Source: Simmondsia chinensis (taxonomy: Eukaryota; Streptophyta; Magnoliopsida; Caryophyllales; Simmondsiaceae). From it: a DNA stretch of 64,000 bases. The stretch is from NCBI GenBank assembly GCA_018398585.1, contig JAGTTD010000010.1, positions 23,941,739 to 24,005,738 on the forward strand, given 5' to 3'. Numbering within the stretch: the first letter of the stretch is position 1; each line of letters begins with the position of its first letter. Made by a program: the position numbers and the translations under genes. The notes below the pieces were generated by a model that saw only the letters and a program-made list of their open reading frames with translations, ran no database searches and had not been told where the DNA came from. Shown piece by piece: positions 20,794-31,456 of the stretch.

Positions 20794-23556
20794 ATGGATG
20801 GTAGAGATGCAACAGGTCGGGATTTGCTTATGAATGCATATTTGGACAGTAAGTTGAAGACAATGCTTGATCAAATCAAGCAATTTAACGCTGAATTATT
20901 ATAGCAAATGAATCAGCAAATCAATGGTAAGGCTGATCAGCAAGCTCAGCCGATTGAAGTCAAGAGGTCTGATCAGGTTGTTCTTCAATCACAAGAATTG
21001 GAGGAAAGGTTTAACATGCATTTTGATCAGCATATGCAGCAACTTGAAGTGAAATTAGCTGAGACTCGAGAACAATTTAAAAGGCTAAATTCTCCTGCTG
21101 TGCAACCGGTGAGGTCTTTTGAAGAATTGAATCATCAGGTGCATTGTGAGGCTGTTAGACCCACAGTAGCTGAGGTACACAATGTGGAGCCCCTTAATGT
21201 AGTTGAAGATGAATTGGACTAAGAGTATTTTGAAGATGATGAGCCACAACATGACATGCTTTCGGAATGGGAATACGATTTGCATGTCAAGGGAATGTTA
21301 AAGAAAGCAAGGAGTAAAGCTAAGAGAAGCCAACTCAATGACGCATTGAACGAATTTTGGGAAGCAAAGAAGATTACGAAGAAGAAATTGAAGCGAGAGG
21401 TTGTGTGTCAGCCTAAGGAGCTTCTGAATTTGCAAGAACAGAACTGTAGACAACCTGTGGTTGCCTTAATCGAGTCCAATTCAGTTATAGGACATCGGGA
21501 TGATTCACCTATAGAAGTTCGGATGCTCGTTAATCAACAAGAACTAACTCAAGAAACGGATTTCACCGATGTATATGTTGGTATATCACCAAATCGATTA
21601 AGCATGACTCCGTGGCAAGCTTCTATGCAGAACCGAAGTGCTTTCACTGCTGAGCAATGTCATTCTTTGGGGAAATCTATTGTTGCTGCAGCAGTGTCAT
21701 CAAATACAAATCAGGGTATGCTTAAGTTCACTTTTGGGCATGTTGTAGTGTTAACTTAGGACCATAACAACATTATCTTGGATGCTTTGCAAGGTCTCTT
21801 GTGTTGGGAGAATGTTTACGAATTTAGAGCAGCTGAATTGCACTGTCGGCGTGCCGATCGGCAAGATCGGGATGATCTACTTCCTTTTTTGAGTAGAGGA
21901 AAAGTGTATTCCAATACACACTCTTATGATGAGTTGCCTCCTGATCCGGGAGAAGATTCTCAAGACTATATGAAGCTGAGAGGAGTCAAATTTTTGCTGA
22001 AAAGAAGCACTCGAGCTGCGAGAGTGCGTTTCAAGATTCACAACAAGCAAAGCTTGGTTTCTTTGCAAGCAATTGAGTTGATGGAGTTGTTCAAAGGGTG
22101 TAATGTGGGAAGACAGATCTTTGATCAGATCCACATTAGTACAATAGGTACTTTAAATGATGAAATTGATGATGGTAGGCCTTTTGAACATGGAAGGGAT
22201 GAATTACAAGTGATAGGAAAAGCTGGACATATGGTGCTGTTGTTTGAGGATGAACAATTCAGTGTTAGTGCAAGAAATGGTGGACAAATGGTAGTGGCTG
22301 TGAGTAATGATGAAGATAACATCGAAGCAAGCATTGCGGGAAAGGCTTTTACATGTTGCAGGTTACAAAATTCAAAATTGGTGTCATTGAAGTCTCAATT
22401 GAAGATAGCTGATCAGAGACAGATTCTGCATGTATGTGGGGTGATCTATTATGGTGGTTCTGAATAGAAAAATTATATGCACAAGCTTTAATATTCTCTT
22501 AATGTTTGGAAGGAAGAGATCAGTGCAACATTGAGGATAATTCTAGCTGAAATTAGAGTGAAAATCAGCAAGGGAGAGTGGAACAGATCAGCTCTAGATT
22601 GGGAAGAGTTTACAGCTGATCAAGAGTTCTTTGGGTGTCTTCACTTGTTATATTTGTTACTCATGCTTGTGATGGTTGACAAGGAAGCAAAGCTTGAACA
22701 TTTGAGGCATGTTTGGTGGTTGGATGAGCATGGGATCCAAGGAAGTTTTGAGATTAGGCTGAAAGTTGGGAGCTGCAGAACACAATCTGTCAATGGGGTT
22801 GCTTTGGGTATTCTAGTGATGATCTTGTGTTCTTGGAATTCAAGTGTGATCTGTGAGTACTTAATGTGGGGGAGAAAAAGTTCAGAAATGCAAGCCCAAG
22901 TCACAAGTGTTTAATGGATCCAGTGGGGGCAGTAAGCTTGCAAGGAGGCTGCTGAAAATTCTTGGGGAATTCCAATACTTTCACTGTCAGCAGTAAAAGA
23001 GTTGTTTAGATTGAGTGTGGTTAGTGCTATTAAGGCTTTGGGAAGATATATTAACTTGTTAGCAGCAGGAAACTTCCTTAATCGAGCTGAAATCTATGAT
23101 ATCCGCAGCAATGATTTGTCTTGGTTGTACTCTGCTGTAATCTTGAACTCTACAGCACAACTGGTGGAATGGGTGAAGTATCAGGCTGTTTTATTGTTAC
23201 ATTGGTCTCTTGGGCTGGTGTGTTTTATAATCATACTTATTCCTGTCAAAGAAGGATTAGAGTTTGTTAGTTTCAATCACTTTGGCTGCAGCATGTTAAT
23301 TGAAGGCGAGAAGCTGAAAGTGGCCCAAATAGGAGCTAAAACCAGGTTGAACAACCTGGAAAATGAAAGCGGCAAACATTGGTCAGTCAAATGTGATAAT
23401 TTGGAAGTCGAAGTGGTGACATTGTGTCCTTGGAGTTCATTGGGAAGCTCAGCTTCTTCACTGTCAGAAGCATTTTATAGCATGAAAGAGACAGCTGAGT
23501 GTGGAAATTTGGCCTTGACAAGTCTTATGAACCTGATAACAGCACTTCAGCTTTGA
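20794..23556 (+). pseudogene. E4 long reading frame of unknown function
   Basis: A single frame from ATG 20794 to TGA 23554-23556 (about 920 codons) with seven internal stops: 20902, 21220, 21757, 22465, 22489, 22912 and 22933. By chance about 43 would be expected. Each is TAG or TAA and can come from CAG or CAA by C-to-T change. N-terminal part (codons 1-150): glutamine-rich coiled coil like a Gag N-terminus (SQELEERFNMHFDQHMQQ). Next a basic region (KKARSKAKRS, KKKLKREV), then a charged middle with SYDELPPDPGEDSQDYMKL. The last third has three hydrophobic stretches. No zinc knuckle, no DSG, YxDD or DDE motif. I do not recognise the family. Confidence 0.75.
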
Positions 23557-23895
23557 TAAAAAGAAACTCAAGAAAAGTAGATGTTGGGTGGAATCCGAGA
23601 CTGTTTGGTTGCAGCTGCAGCATCCTGGGTCTTTTACCCGTTTCAGCAACAAGATTGTGCTGTTGAGCTGCATTAACTGCAACAAGGTGTGCCATGGGTT
23701 GGTTGTTGACGTATGGCTGCCTTGGTTTGATCTGTGTAGACCACCAGAAGAAGTGAGTTGTTTCAAGTTGTCCACCAGCTGCAGAATTTCAGCAAGAATT
23801 CATCAATTCAGCTATCTTTTCGTATGCAATAAGTGTTCTTCGTGGTTACAACTCTTCCATTCTTGAGGACAAGAATGTTTTCAAGGAAAAGGGAA
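23557..23895 (+). other. E4 3' end with hairpin and polypurine tract
   Basis: A short frame in another register ends LFHS-TGA at 23866, where relatives end pol with FP-x-x-RS-stop. The stop lies in CATTCTTGAGGACAAGAATG (23858-23877), an 8-bp inverted repeat around AGGA, followed by the purine tract AAGGAAAAGGGAA (23883-23895). Confidence 0.75.
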
Positions 23896-24354
23896 TGTTA
23901 TGAGTGTGGCAATCCAAGGCATGAGCTGGTGGAGCCTATGAGCTATGTTTGGTTACTGCTGCTATGCTGCTGCTGTTAATTACTTTCAATTAGCAGTGTT
24001 AATAATAAGTTGGTATTGATTGGTCAGTTGTCTTGGCGCCAATAAGCTTTAGAAGTTAGTTAGTAGATATTTTTCATATGCTTAGATATTTTGGTAAGTT
24101 GGTTGGTTGTGATGTCTAGATCCAATGTATTAGATCATATCTTGTAAGTAGTATAAAAAGGAGGTTCTAGTTTGTAATCCTCATAACTTTGATGAATGAT
24201 AAATTGATATCTTTGATATCTCTCTCTACTTCTCATCCCCTTTCACTTCTTTCTCTCATCTAACTCTCTCTATTTTCTCATCTCCTTCACTTCTTTCTCA
24301 TCTCATACTCTCTTTATCTTAGGTTAGGATCAAGATTTAATCTCAATTTTAACA
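23896..24354 (+). repeat. E4 3' LTR
   Basis: TGTTATGAGTGTGGC to CAATTTTAACA; TATAAAAA at 24152-24159. Confidence 0.95.
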
Positions 24355-24359
24355 TAATC

Positions 24360-25138
24360 ACACCTTCTCGACCACGATTGAGGATGTTTGCCATCAAATG
24401 GATCAATCTGAACTTGAGGTTGTCGAGATGCATTACTTCTTCCATTCGATATTACATCATTGCTTTCTAATCGTGCTGATGATGCTGGTGGATGATCTTG
24501 ATGTCCAATGTCCTCAGAAGAAGTTCTGAACTTCACATAAGAATCAAGAGGACGATCATTCTACTCTGAATTCATGCCTGATGACCGTGATTGCACTTGC
24601 TCAATTGCATGATCTCATGATCTTGCAGCTGCTTCAACCATTTGAGGTCTAATTTCAGCTGATTGCATCGATTTTGAGGCTTAGCAATCACTTGAACCAG
24701 AGAAGGTATATCGAGTGATCGGTCTCCAGGTCCATTAACTACATTATGAGCTTGTGATTGCACCATATTAGATGGAGGTATCAACTGACTTGTAGGTTGA
24801 AGTACTTCAATTACAGATGACTCTCCTTATCTATTAACCTAATTTTGCAATTGAATAAGCGTGTCCTTGAAGCTTTGGAACTTTTGCGACATTAGATCTT
24901 CATGCTTCTTATCATTTTCTAATTGCACTTGTCTAAATTGATTAATGCCATTCTGCTGCAAATTCTGAAACCGATTGAACATATCATTTATTTGTAGCTT
25001 CAATTGGTCATTTGTAACAAAATGCACCTCACTTGATGCATTAGCACCCACAACTGTAGTACAGGACACATTTGGATCCACAATTGCAGCTAGATTTCCA
25101 GTTCCAACTTCCGATCTGGTAGTTACTCCACCAGACAT
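24360..25138 (-). pseudogene. E3 gag, N-terminal part
   Basis: Minus strand from ATG 25138. It begins MSGGVTTRSEVGTG, matching the GVTTR or GVTMR start seen in E5, E7 and E8, then a glutamine-rich coiled coil (FNRFQNLQQNGINQFRQVQ), a linker with several stops, and VQIDPFDGKHPQSW, which begins the capsid core. It breaks at the E4 insertion and continues at 19375 and below. Start chosen by likeness to the other gag genes. Confidence 0.85.
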
Positions 25139-25210
25139 GTTTGAATTGTGCTTTTTATGCCTCGCCAGCTCAAATCAAGCAGCAATTGATCAACTTACAG
25201 CAAGGAACCA

Positions 25211-25222
25211 GCTCTGATACCA
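25211..25222 (-). promoter_or_regulatory. E3 primer-binding site, initiator tRNA-Met
   Basis: Minus strand TGGTATCAGAGC, three bases from the LTR end. Confidence 0.95.
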
Positions 25223-25225
25223 AAA

Positions 25226-25651
25226 TGTTAAGGTTCAATTGAATGATTGAAGTTAACTTGTGAAAGAAAGAGTTTAGGTGAGAAGAGAAATGAAAATTAG
25301 ATGAGAGATTAGAGAAGTAGGTGAGAATTAGAGAGAAAATATCTCAAAGGGTATGTTGCATTTTCATTGAATGAATGAATCTTACACTTGAACAAGCTAT
25401 TTATAGAAATCTAGATACATTGCTTTAAGACATGGCTTAACCGACTTAGAATAGCCTAGCCGCCACAGTTGACCCAATCTTGACCACAAACTGACTTAAC
25501 TAACATTCAACAAGCTTTGGCACCGAGCTACCGGCAATACAATTTACTTAACAAAACTCAACACTTTACTAAACCTTATGAGAGGCGCTCCAATGAAAAT
25601 ATTACAGCAGTAATGCAGCAAAAACGAGCTTCACATAGCCAGGTCATAACA
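25226..25651 (-). repeat. E3 5' LTR
   Basis: TGTTAAGGTTCAATTG to GGTCATAACA on plus; pairs with 14868-15291. Confidence 0.95.
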
Positions 25652-25656
25652 GCAGT

Positions 25657-26960
25657 CACTTGAGCTTAAGCTCCCTTGACCCATCAACCATCTCGAGCCT
25701 CGAGTGGTGTATTCCCTTGTTAGGGTGATAATCTTCCCAGGACACTAGGCTTAAGACACCAATATTTCAGCACCTAAAGGCATAATTCTCCTTGAGGAGG
25801 ACCTCACATGTTAAGCATGTGCCACTTTCCTCAAAACGGCGTCATCCAAGCTCCCACAATTTTATAGTGTAAACAAATTCCATGTGCTTTCCGTTTTTCT
25901 TGAATTTTCAATTCTCAATTCAATCTACTTCCATTCAATTGCATCTTATTGAAACGAATATGATACTGGCCTAAATTTCTTTCGCTGTCTCTGCTCCCCT
26001 TCTTCAATTTGATAGCCCTATTGAGCAATTGAGGTGTTTTCTTCAATCAGACCTTTTAATGGTCTTTGATGTGCTTCAGAGTCTAGTTAATTAGCATTTC
26101 ATCAAGGAAAACCCTCTTAGGTTGCTTGGAACCATAGAACCCGGTGCTGTTGGGTTTGTTATTCCTCTTAATACGTGAAACCCTTCTGATAGGTTTCAGT
26201 ATTTGCACCAGCGGATGCTTTTCGCCGTTTGAATTGGGTGGAAAACCTCTTTTTACTCCTTGAATTGGGTGTAGTACCTCACTATTCCTTCAACACGGGT
26301 AGCACTCAAGTTCACCTATTAAGATGAACGATTTCTGAGACACCGTATTAATGCCTGGCAGGTTCGTTAGTCCACACCCTAGTGGATTTCTAGCTAGCAA
26401 CTGCCTTCCCTTGGAGTCCAAAGATGTCCTCTTTACTCTTCCACATGCTCCACCCATTTCAATTTTCAGGGGAATTGCTGAAAAATCTATTTATAGGCTC
26501 AAAGTGACACAAGGTATTCCCTTAAGGGTCTATAAGTATCAAAAGTCTTACCCATACAACTTGTTTGTATCAAATGAGATAAGAAAGCCTTTTCCATATT
26601 TAATCATAATTTTAAAACCTTGAGAGAATATTATTGTTACTTTATTTCCCTTACATTTCACAGAAACCCTTTTAACTTCAAAATAGAGGATTAGATCTTG
26701 AATCATCAACAGTTTTGAGACCCTTTCCAAGAGACCAGGTTTCTTGACTACCAAATGGGAGGAAGCCAATATCCACAGCTTCGCAAGGACATCTTCAGAT
26801 GAAACTCTCCAGACAAGCTTGAAGTTTTACTTTGCTTATCGTTGTAAAGAGGTTATTTGACCACATATTATATTATCTCGTGTAAGCCACGTACTCCCCA
26901 AGAATATTAATGAATATGCATTTTTGTCAAATACGTCTCTTAGTTCAGTGGTTAACCTTT
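25657..26960 (-). other. Probable Tat-type 3' untranslated region and U3 of LTR
   Basis: Host sequence of E3; it continues at 14862 and below once E3 is removed. No convincing frame. It follows the integrase C-terminus of the Tat-type element in transcription direction, so it should hold the 3' untranslated region, the purine tract and U3. The exact LTR start was not found because the second LTR is outside the window. Confidence 0.4.
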
Positions 26961-26964
26961 TTCT

Positions 26965-28500
26965 TTATTTTCTTGACTTAAGGATTATGCAGTTGATCCT
27001 TAAGATATTAATATCGAAACTGAACCCATAGTTTAGGGAATCTATACTTAAGGACTTCCTTGTTAGAATCCCAAATAGATGGAACATATTCCTTTGGGAA
27101 CCTTCTATTAATGGCCTAGTTATTCCATTTAGGCCTTGGAGTAAGTAAGCATTGCCTCGAAATACCACTATGACTCTAAATGGGCCCTCCCAGTTTGGAG
27201 ACCATATTCATAGGAAACAGTTTTTCTGGCCAATGGGTAAAACCACTTTCAAGACTAAATCCCCTAAGTCGAAAGATCTGGGTTTGACCTTTTTGTTTTG
27301 GGCTTTGGCCGCCCACTTCTTTTGTTTTTCTAACTTGTGAATGGCGTCAAGGCTAAATTGGTTTAAGTTAGTTAGCTCGTTAATCGTAGCCTACTTATAC
27401 TCAAGTTCGAAAAACCTCCCTTGATGAGTCAGCCTAATAGATTGAGCGCGACATCCTGGCCATACGTTTTCCCATTTGTGTCTTGATTGATCATTTTGTA
27501 AGCCCAAAGGGTGTCCAGTGGTAATTCATACCACCTCTTGGGATTGTCCTCAATCAACTTTTCGATATTAGCCTTTATAATCCTGTTTTTTGACTTTGCT
27601 AGGCCATTGGCTTGGGCAGAATAAGGGGTTGAGTTCAATATCTCTATGTTCGAACTATTGGTAAACTCCTTAACCTCAGCTCTATTGAACACCTTAGCTT
27701 GGTCCATAGTCATGGTTTCAAGGATACCAACCCACAAATGATGCATTCTTTGATAAAATCAATCACATCTTGATGATTGATATTCCTATATGGTTTAGCC
27801 TCCTCCCACTTTGTGAAGTAATCTATGACCTTAAGAATGTAAGTGTTACTTCCGAGAAGCGGGGTTAATTTCCCCTATGATGTCCATTACAATAGCATGC
27901 ATCTCAGCTGCAGGAACTCTTGGTATATGACCATGTCTTTCGCATGCTCGACACACCTTGGCATACTTTATGCAATCATCCATCATTGATTTCCAGTAAT
28001 AGCCATAACATATGATGAGCTAATGCATCTTATTGCCAGCTAGATGGGACCCATAGATACCTTCATGGGCACCTATATCACAAGCATTTCTTCATCGTTG
28101 TCAAGGCACCTAAGATGCACTCCATTAGTATCCTTTTTATATAACTCTCAAGATTCATCATCTAGATAGGAATCTGTGAGCTCCCATTTAAATAATTCTG
28201 TTCTTAATGTGTTTGAGGGTTCTTTAAGTAATAAATTAGAGGTTTCCTCTAGTCCTTGTGTTTACTTAGGATAGTTTGATGGTTTTCAAAGGCATCCAAG
28301 TGTTCACTTGGCATAAATTGGTCTAAAAACTTGAAGACTCAGTGAATTTAATGTCATGGTCTAAAACCTTCTCTGGATGACCATGGTTTCTTCGCACCGA
28401 GTCCTGGGCAACCTGTACCCAGAAGCTGACTGAGCCAAGTTATTGGCAGCTTTGTTTTGTTCTATGAGGATATGATCAACCGACACACCATTGAACTCAT
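26965..28500 (-). pseudogene. Tat/Ogre-type pol remnant: RNase H end and integrase
   Basis: Minus strand, many frames. Near 28470-28400 NKAANNLAQSASGYR matches the end of the Tat-type RNase H (ELAQLASGYK). Near 28010-27930 YGYYWKSMMDDCIKYAK and CRACERHGHIPRVP form the zinc-binding end of integrase. At 27746-27429 PYSAQANGLAKSKNRI and LPLDTLWAYK are the end of the core; the usual catalytic Glu in QANGQAE is replaced (GLAK). 27340-26965 holds KWAAKAQNKKVK, DLGDLVLK and NWEGPF, the C-terminal module. It is cut at about 28510 by E2's LTR. Confidence 0.75.
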
Positions 28501-28514
28501 TCAATAGCGTTTGC

Positions 28515-30963
28515 ACTAATTAAAATTATATGTTTGAGGTGTTGCTTTTTGGGCTATTCAAAGGAAGAAAGAATGAAAAAAAATAAACTAGTTAAGCAAC
28601 TTGCAAAAAGTGGAGACAAGGTCAGCAAATGAGAATGAAGTTCTTGTAATTTTTTTTATTTTCATAATTGGTAAGTTGAACACTATAAATAGGGGTGGAA
28701 GGAAGGTATTTAGGCATCATTCAATCATTCAAAAAAGGTTCATAGTAAAAACTTAGGTAGAAACCGTGAGGTAGAGAGAAGGCGAGAAGGAAGAAAGTTT
28801 GGTTTGTAATTTTGTCATTTTCAAGTTCTTTTCTATCCTTTCCTTCTTAAAGTTCTTGGATTTTGTCTTAGTTTTTCATTGTGTTATGTCTACCATGAAT
28901 TAATTTTGTCTTTTCAAGGCTACGAAGTAGCTTAAGTTGAAATATATGCTCTTTTCCAATTAAACGTATTTAAAGTTTGTTTATTGCGTTGTTTGAGTGT
29001 TTATCATTATCCTTCATGAGTTTTGAATGCCTGATCACCATTCAAAGCCTGTAATGATTCATAATGTGTCTGAGAGGAGATTCATGATGATTGCTAAAGT
29101 GATAAACACCACAAATTGAGCGAATGCTAGAGACAGATTAACGCGATTTGTGTGCTCTTAAGTGAAAACTATAGATCTTCAATAGTCTTTTCTTATTTAA
29201 ATTATTGCAAGAGATTGATGAGCTAATGTGTAAAAGAGTATGCTAAATTTTGCTTGAGAGAAAATATTTAGTAAATTAGGGTTTTCGACCATCAAAATAT
29301 AATAACAAATTGAATATCGAGAATAAACAGGCGTATTAATGCAACTAAGTGAAATAGGATGTCTTGGATCTTATCAAATAAGAAAAATTTCAAAAACACT
29401 CAGTAGGCATATTTAGTTCTTCTCATTTTGTTTGTCGCATATCAAGAATTATAAATTTTGGTTTTTCAAATAGCTCTGAAACTATTAATTCAGTAATCCC
29501 TCAATAATCAATCCTTATGGGAATGACAAATTTTTTTTTTTTTGATAAGTCAGTGTGTATATATCAAAAAATCACACCGATATACGTCCATACATGAGTA
29601 CGAGGGTCATACACCAAGCTGGCCGAAGCCTACAAGCAATCTGAAAGAAAGCAACAAGCAAAAAAAAACAAAGAGTTAATACAAAGAAACATCAAAGGAA
29701 ATTCCTAAGTACAAACTCTACACAAAGGAAAATAAAGCGAATGAATGCCAAATTAAACCTAACTGGAATCAGGATTTCTTCTTGCTCTTGTACTTCTTGT
29801 TCTTCGCTGCAGGTTGCGTATGCTTCCTTAGTTTTCAAATAACTAGTCTGAGGCGAAACCGCTGAATTCACATCGTGCAAAGCAGAAGTCGCAGTGTCCA
29901 TAGAATCACGGTCACCAGAACTAAAAGGGATATGGATGGTACTTGTGGTCCATTATTATAGACAGAGCTTCCCTCAACATATCCAGCACCCACCCGAACC
30001 ATTAGAACTTCATTGGACGAAACTGAATCTGCGAGGCCGAAGCAAGAAACAGGCCCCCTGGTCCAAAGCAGTTCGGCCAGGAGGAGGGGGCCAAGGGACC
30101 TGTGTGGGCCTAAAGTGCAGGCCCAACACGGGTCTCCAAGAAAAGTGACAGGCCCAGTAATGAGCTGGGCTCATTACAGTAAAGAGACCGGGCCTATGAG
30201 CCCGGTAGAATTTTTATTTTATTTTTTTATTTTATTGGAGCTCCCATTAGCAAGGGAGCAAAGGCGAGCCCTGGCTTGTGTTGGCCCAGCTATTGCGTTG
30301 CCTAGTTTTAGTCCACCACAATCCTTAGCCCAACCACCTAGGTGGGCCTTTAGTGTAGCCCAAGGGTATGAAGAGCACTTGCATCCAAAACCTAGGCCCG
30401 AAAGCCCACTCCTATCAGGCCCGGACGCCCCACAACATGTGGGCCCGTCAACAAAGCCTAATACAGCACAAACCCTAGCACCTCCAAACCCTAGTCTCCC
30501 CTAGCCGCCACCCAAGAAACAGCTCCTCACCCGTAGCCGCCGGCATGAATCCGGCCACAAAGGAAGGGAAGGGAGAGAGAACGTGACAACCAATGCCATC
30601 CACGAACAAGAAAAACAACTGGGAGACGCCGACCATCCGCATCAACGAACAACATCATGCCCGGAGAAGTTGATCGGAGAAACTCAAAAGAAGCCCACAC
30701 AACCATAACGAGTTGGGACCAAATCAAACCAAATAAGGAGAGATGCATGAATTAAGGGGAGAATCCAAAAAATATGCACTTTCCAAATTAGGCATCGATT
30801 GAGGGAGATAGGGTTTCCCTATGCATCCAGCCGGGCCGCCAACCACCCCGTCGGAATCCACCAGACAAGGAGGACCACAAGTGACCTTATGGGAACGATA
30901 CTCCACTCACTTTGTATTACTTGATATTATTTAGTGTACTTGCTAAGCAAACACCAAGCATCA
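28515..30963 (+). repeat. E2 5' LTR, truncated and interrupted
   Basis: 28684-28691 TATAAATA and the following AGGGGTGGAAGG, ATCATTCAATCATTC and CATTTTCAAGTTCTTTTC match E1's LTR on its own strand, as does the end TTAGTGTACTTGCTAAGC to GCATCA. Roughly the first 800 bases found in E1's LTR are missing. 29529-30884 is a later insertion. The left edge is approximate. Confidence 0.8.
29529..30884 (-). mobile_element. LINE-like retroposon with 16-bp duplication
   Basis: The left end is a T run (poly-A on the minus strand) after TSD 29513-29528; the second copy is 30885-30900 (CCTTATGGGAATGACA and CCTTATGGGAACGATA, two transitions). Much richer in GC than its surroundings. Minus-strand frames include VVGGPAGCIGKPYLPQSMPN, ADGRRLPVVFLVRGWH, and near the tail RFNLAFIRFIFLCVEFVLRN and TLVLMYGRIS then DIYTLTYQ before the poly-A. 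The tail looks like the 3' end of plant L1 elements. No endonuclease or RT domain fits in 1.36 kb, so it is non-autonomous or internally deleted. Confidence 0.8.
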
Positions 30964-30969
30964 AGTTTT

Positions 30970-30987
30970 TGGCACTGTTGCTAGGAA
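30970..30987 (+). promoter_or_regulatory. E2 primer-binding site, tRNA-Asp, mutated
   Basis: TGGCACTGTTGCTAGGAA differs from TGGCGCCGTTGCCGGGGA at five positions, all C-to-T or G-to-A. Confidence 0.8.
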
Positions 30988-31456
30988 TTTTTTTTATTTG
31001 AGTGATGTTGATACCACCCAGTTTTAGCAGTAATTTGAAGTTGTCTTGCTAAAACTTGTAAATTTTAGTTTGAAAAAGAACTTTTTCTTCCATTTATTTC
31101 ATTCACTTGGTTTGACTTATAAAGTTATTTTTATTTGCAAAATTCGCATAGCACCCGCCTCCCTAAAAGCGAAAAAATTGGTTTTTCTTAAGTTTTTCTA
31201 TTTGAGTGATGCATTTTTAAGTTTTTTTATTAGTTTTATCTTTCTTTTAACTTTTTAATTCACCTAGATAAGTTTTTGAAAGTTAAATTTATGATTTTTA
31301 AATTTTCCGGAACATTAGTATTACTAACCTCCCCCCCCCCCCCCCCCTCTTTAAAATTTGGTTTTTGTTATATTTTGTATTATATTGTCGTATTTTGGTG
31401 CTTTCTCATATTTTTTATCTTTCTTTTGCCTTGTGAGTTTGTTTTTCGGATTTTGT
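30988..31456 (+). other. E2 leader with C run
   Basis: T-rich leader without coding. It includes a 17-base C run at 31331-31347. Confidence 0.7.

Larger units (their letters stand above)
19376..24354 (+). mobile_element. E4: non-autonomous LTR element with a long unknown ORF
   Basis: LTRs of 460 and 459 bp, TSD TAATC at 19371-19375 and 24355-24359, inserted in E3's gag. An initiator tRNA-Met primer site follows the left LTR and a purine tract precedes the right. The 4-kb interior has no protease, RT, RNase H or integrase. Instead one frame of about 920 codons runs from 20794 to 23556 with seven stops. Termini (TGTTATG start, CT-rich end, hairpin plus purine tract) belong to the same family as E3, E5, E7 and E9, which probably supplied its replication proteins. 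Confidence 0.95.
14868..25651 (-). mobile_element. E3: chromodomain Ty3/gypsy retrotransposon, decayed, interrupted by E4
   Basis: LTRs of 424 and 426 bp, TSD GCAGT at 14863-14867 and 25652-25656. Reading leftwards: initiator tRNA-Met primer site, gag, protease, RT, RNase H, integrase with GPY/F and chromodomain, polypurine tract. Without E4 (and one TAATC copy) the element is about 5.8 kb. By-eye comparison of its LTRs gives roughly 40 differences, more than between E4's LTRs (about 25 in 460), as expected if E4 inserted later. Short LTRs plus a C-terminal chromodomain suggest the Reina-like side of the chromoviruses; clade is inference. Confidence 0.95.

Noticed and set aside
30013..30504. 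GC-rich 163-codon plus-strand frame rich in proline and alanine
   Set aside because: It lies antisense in the LINE-like insertion; composition explains the open frame and no domain is visible.
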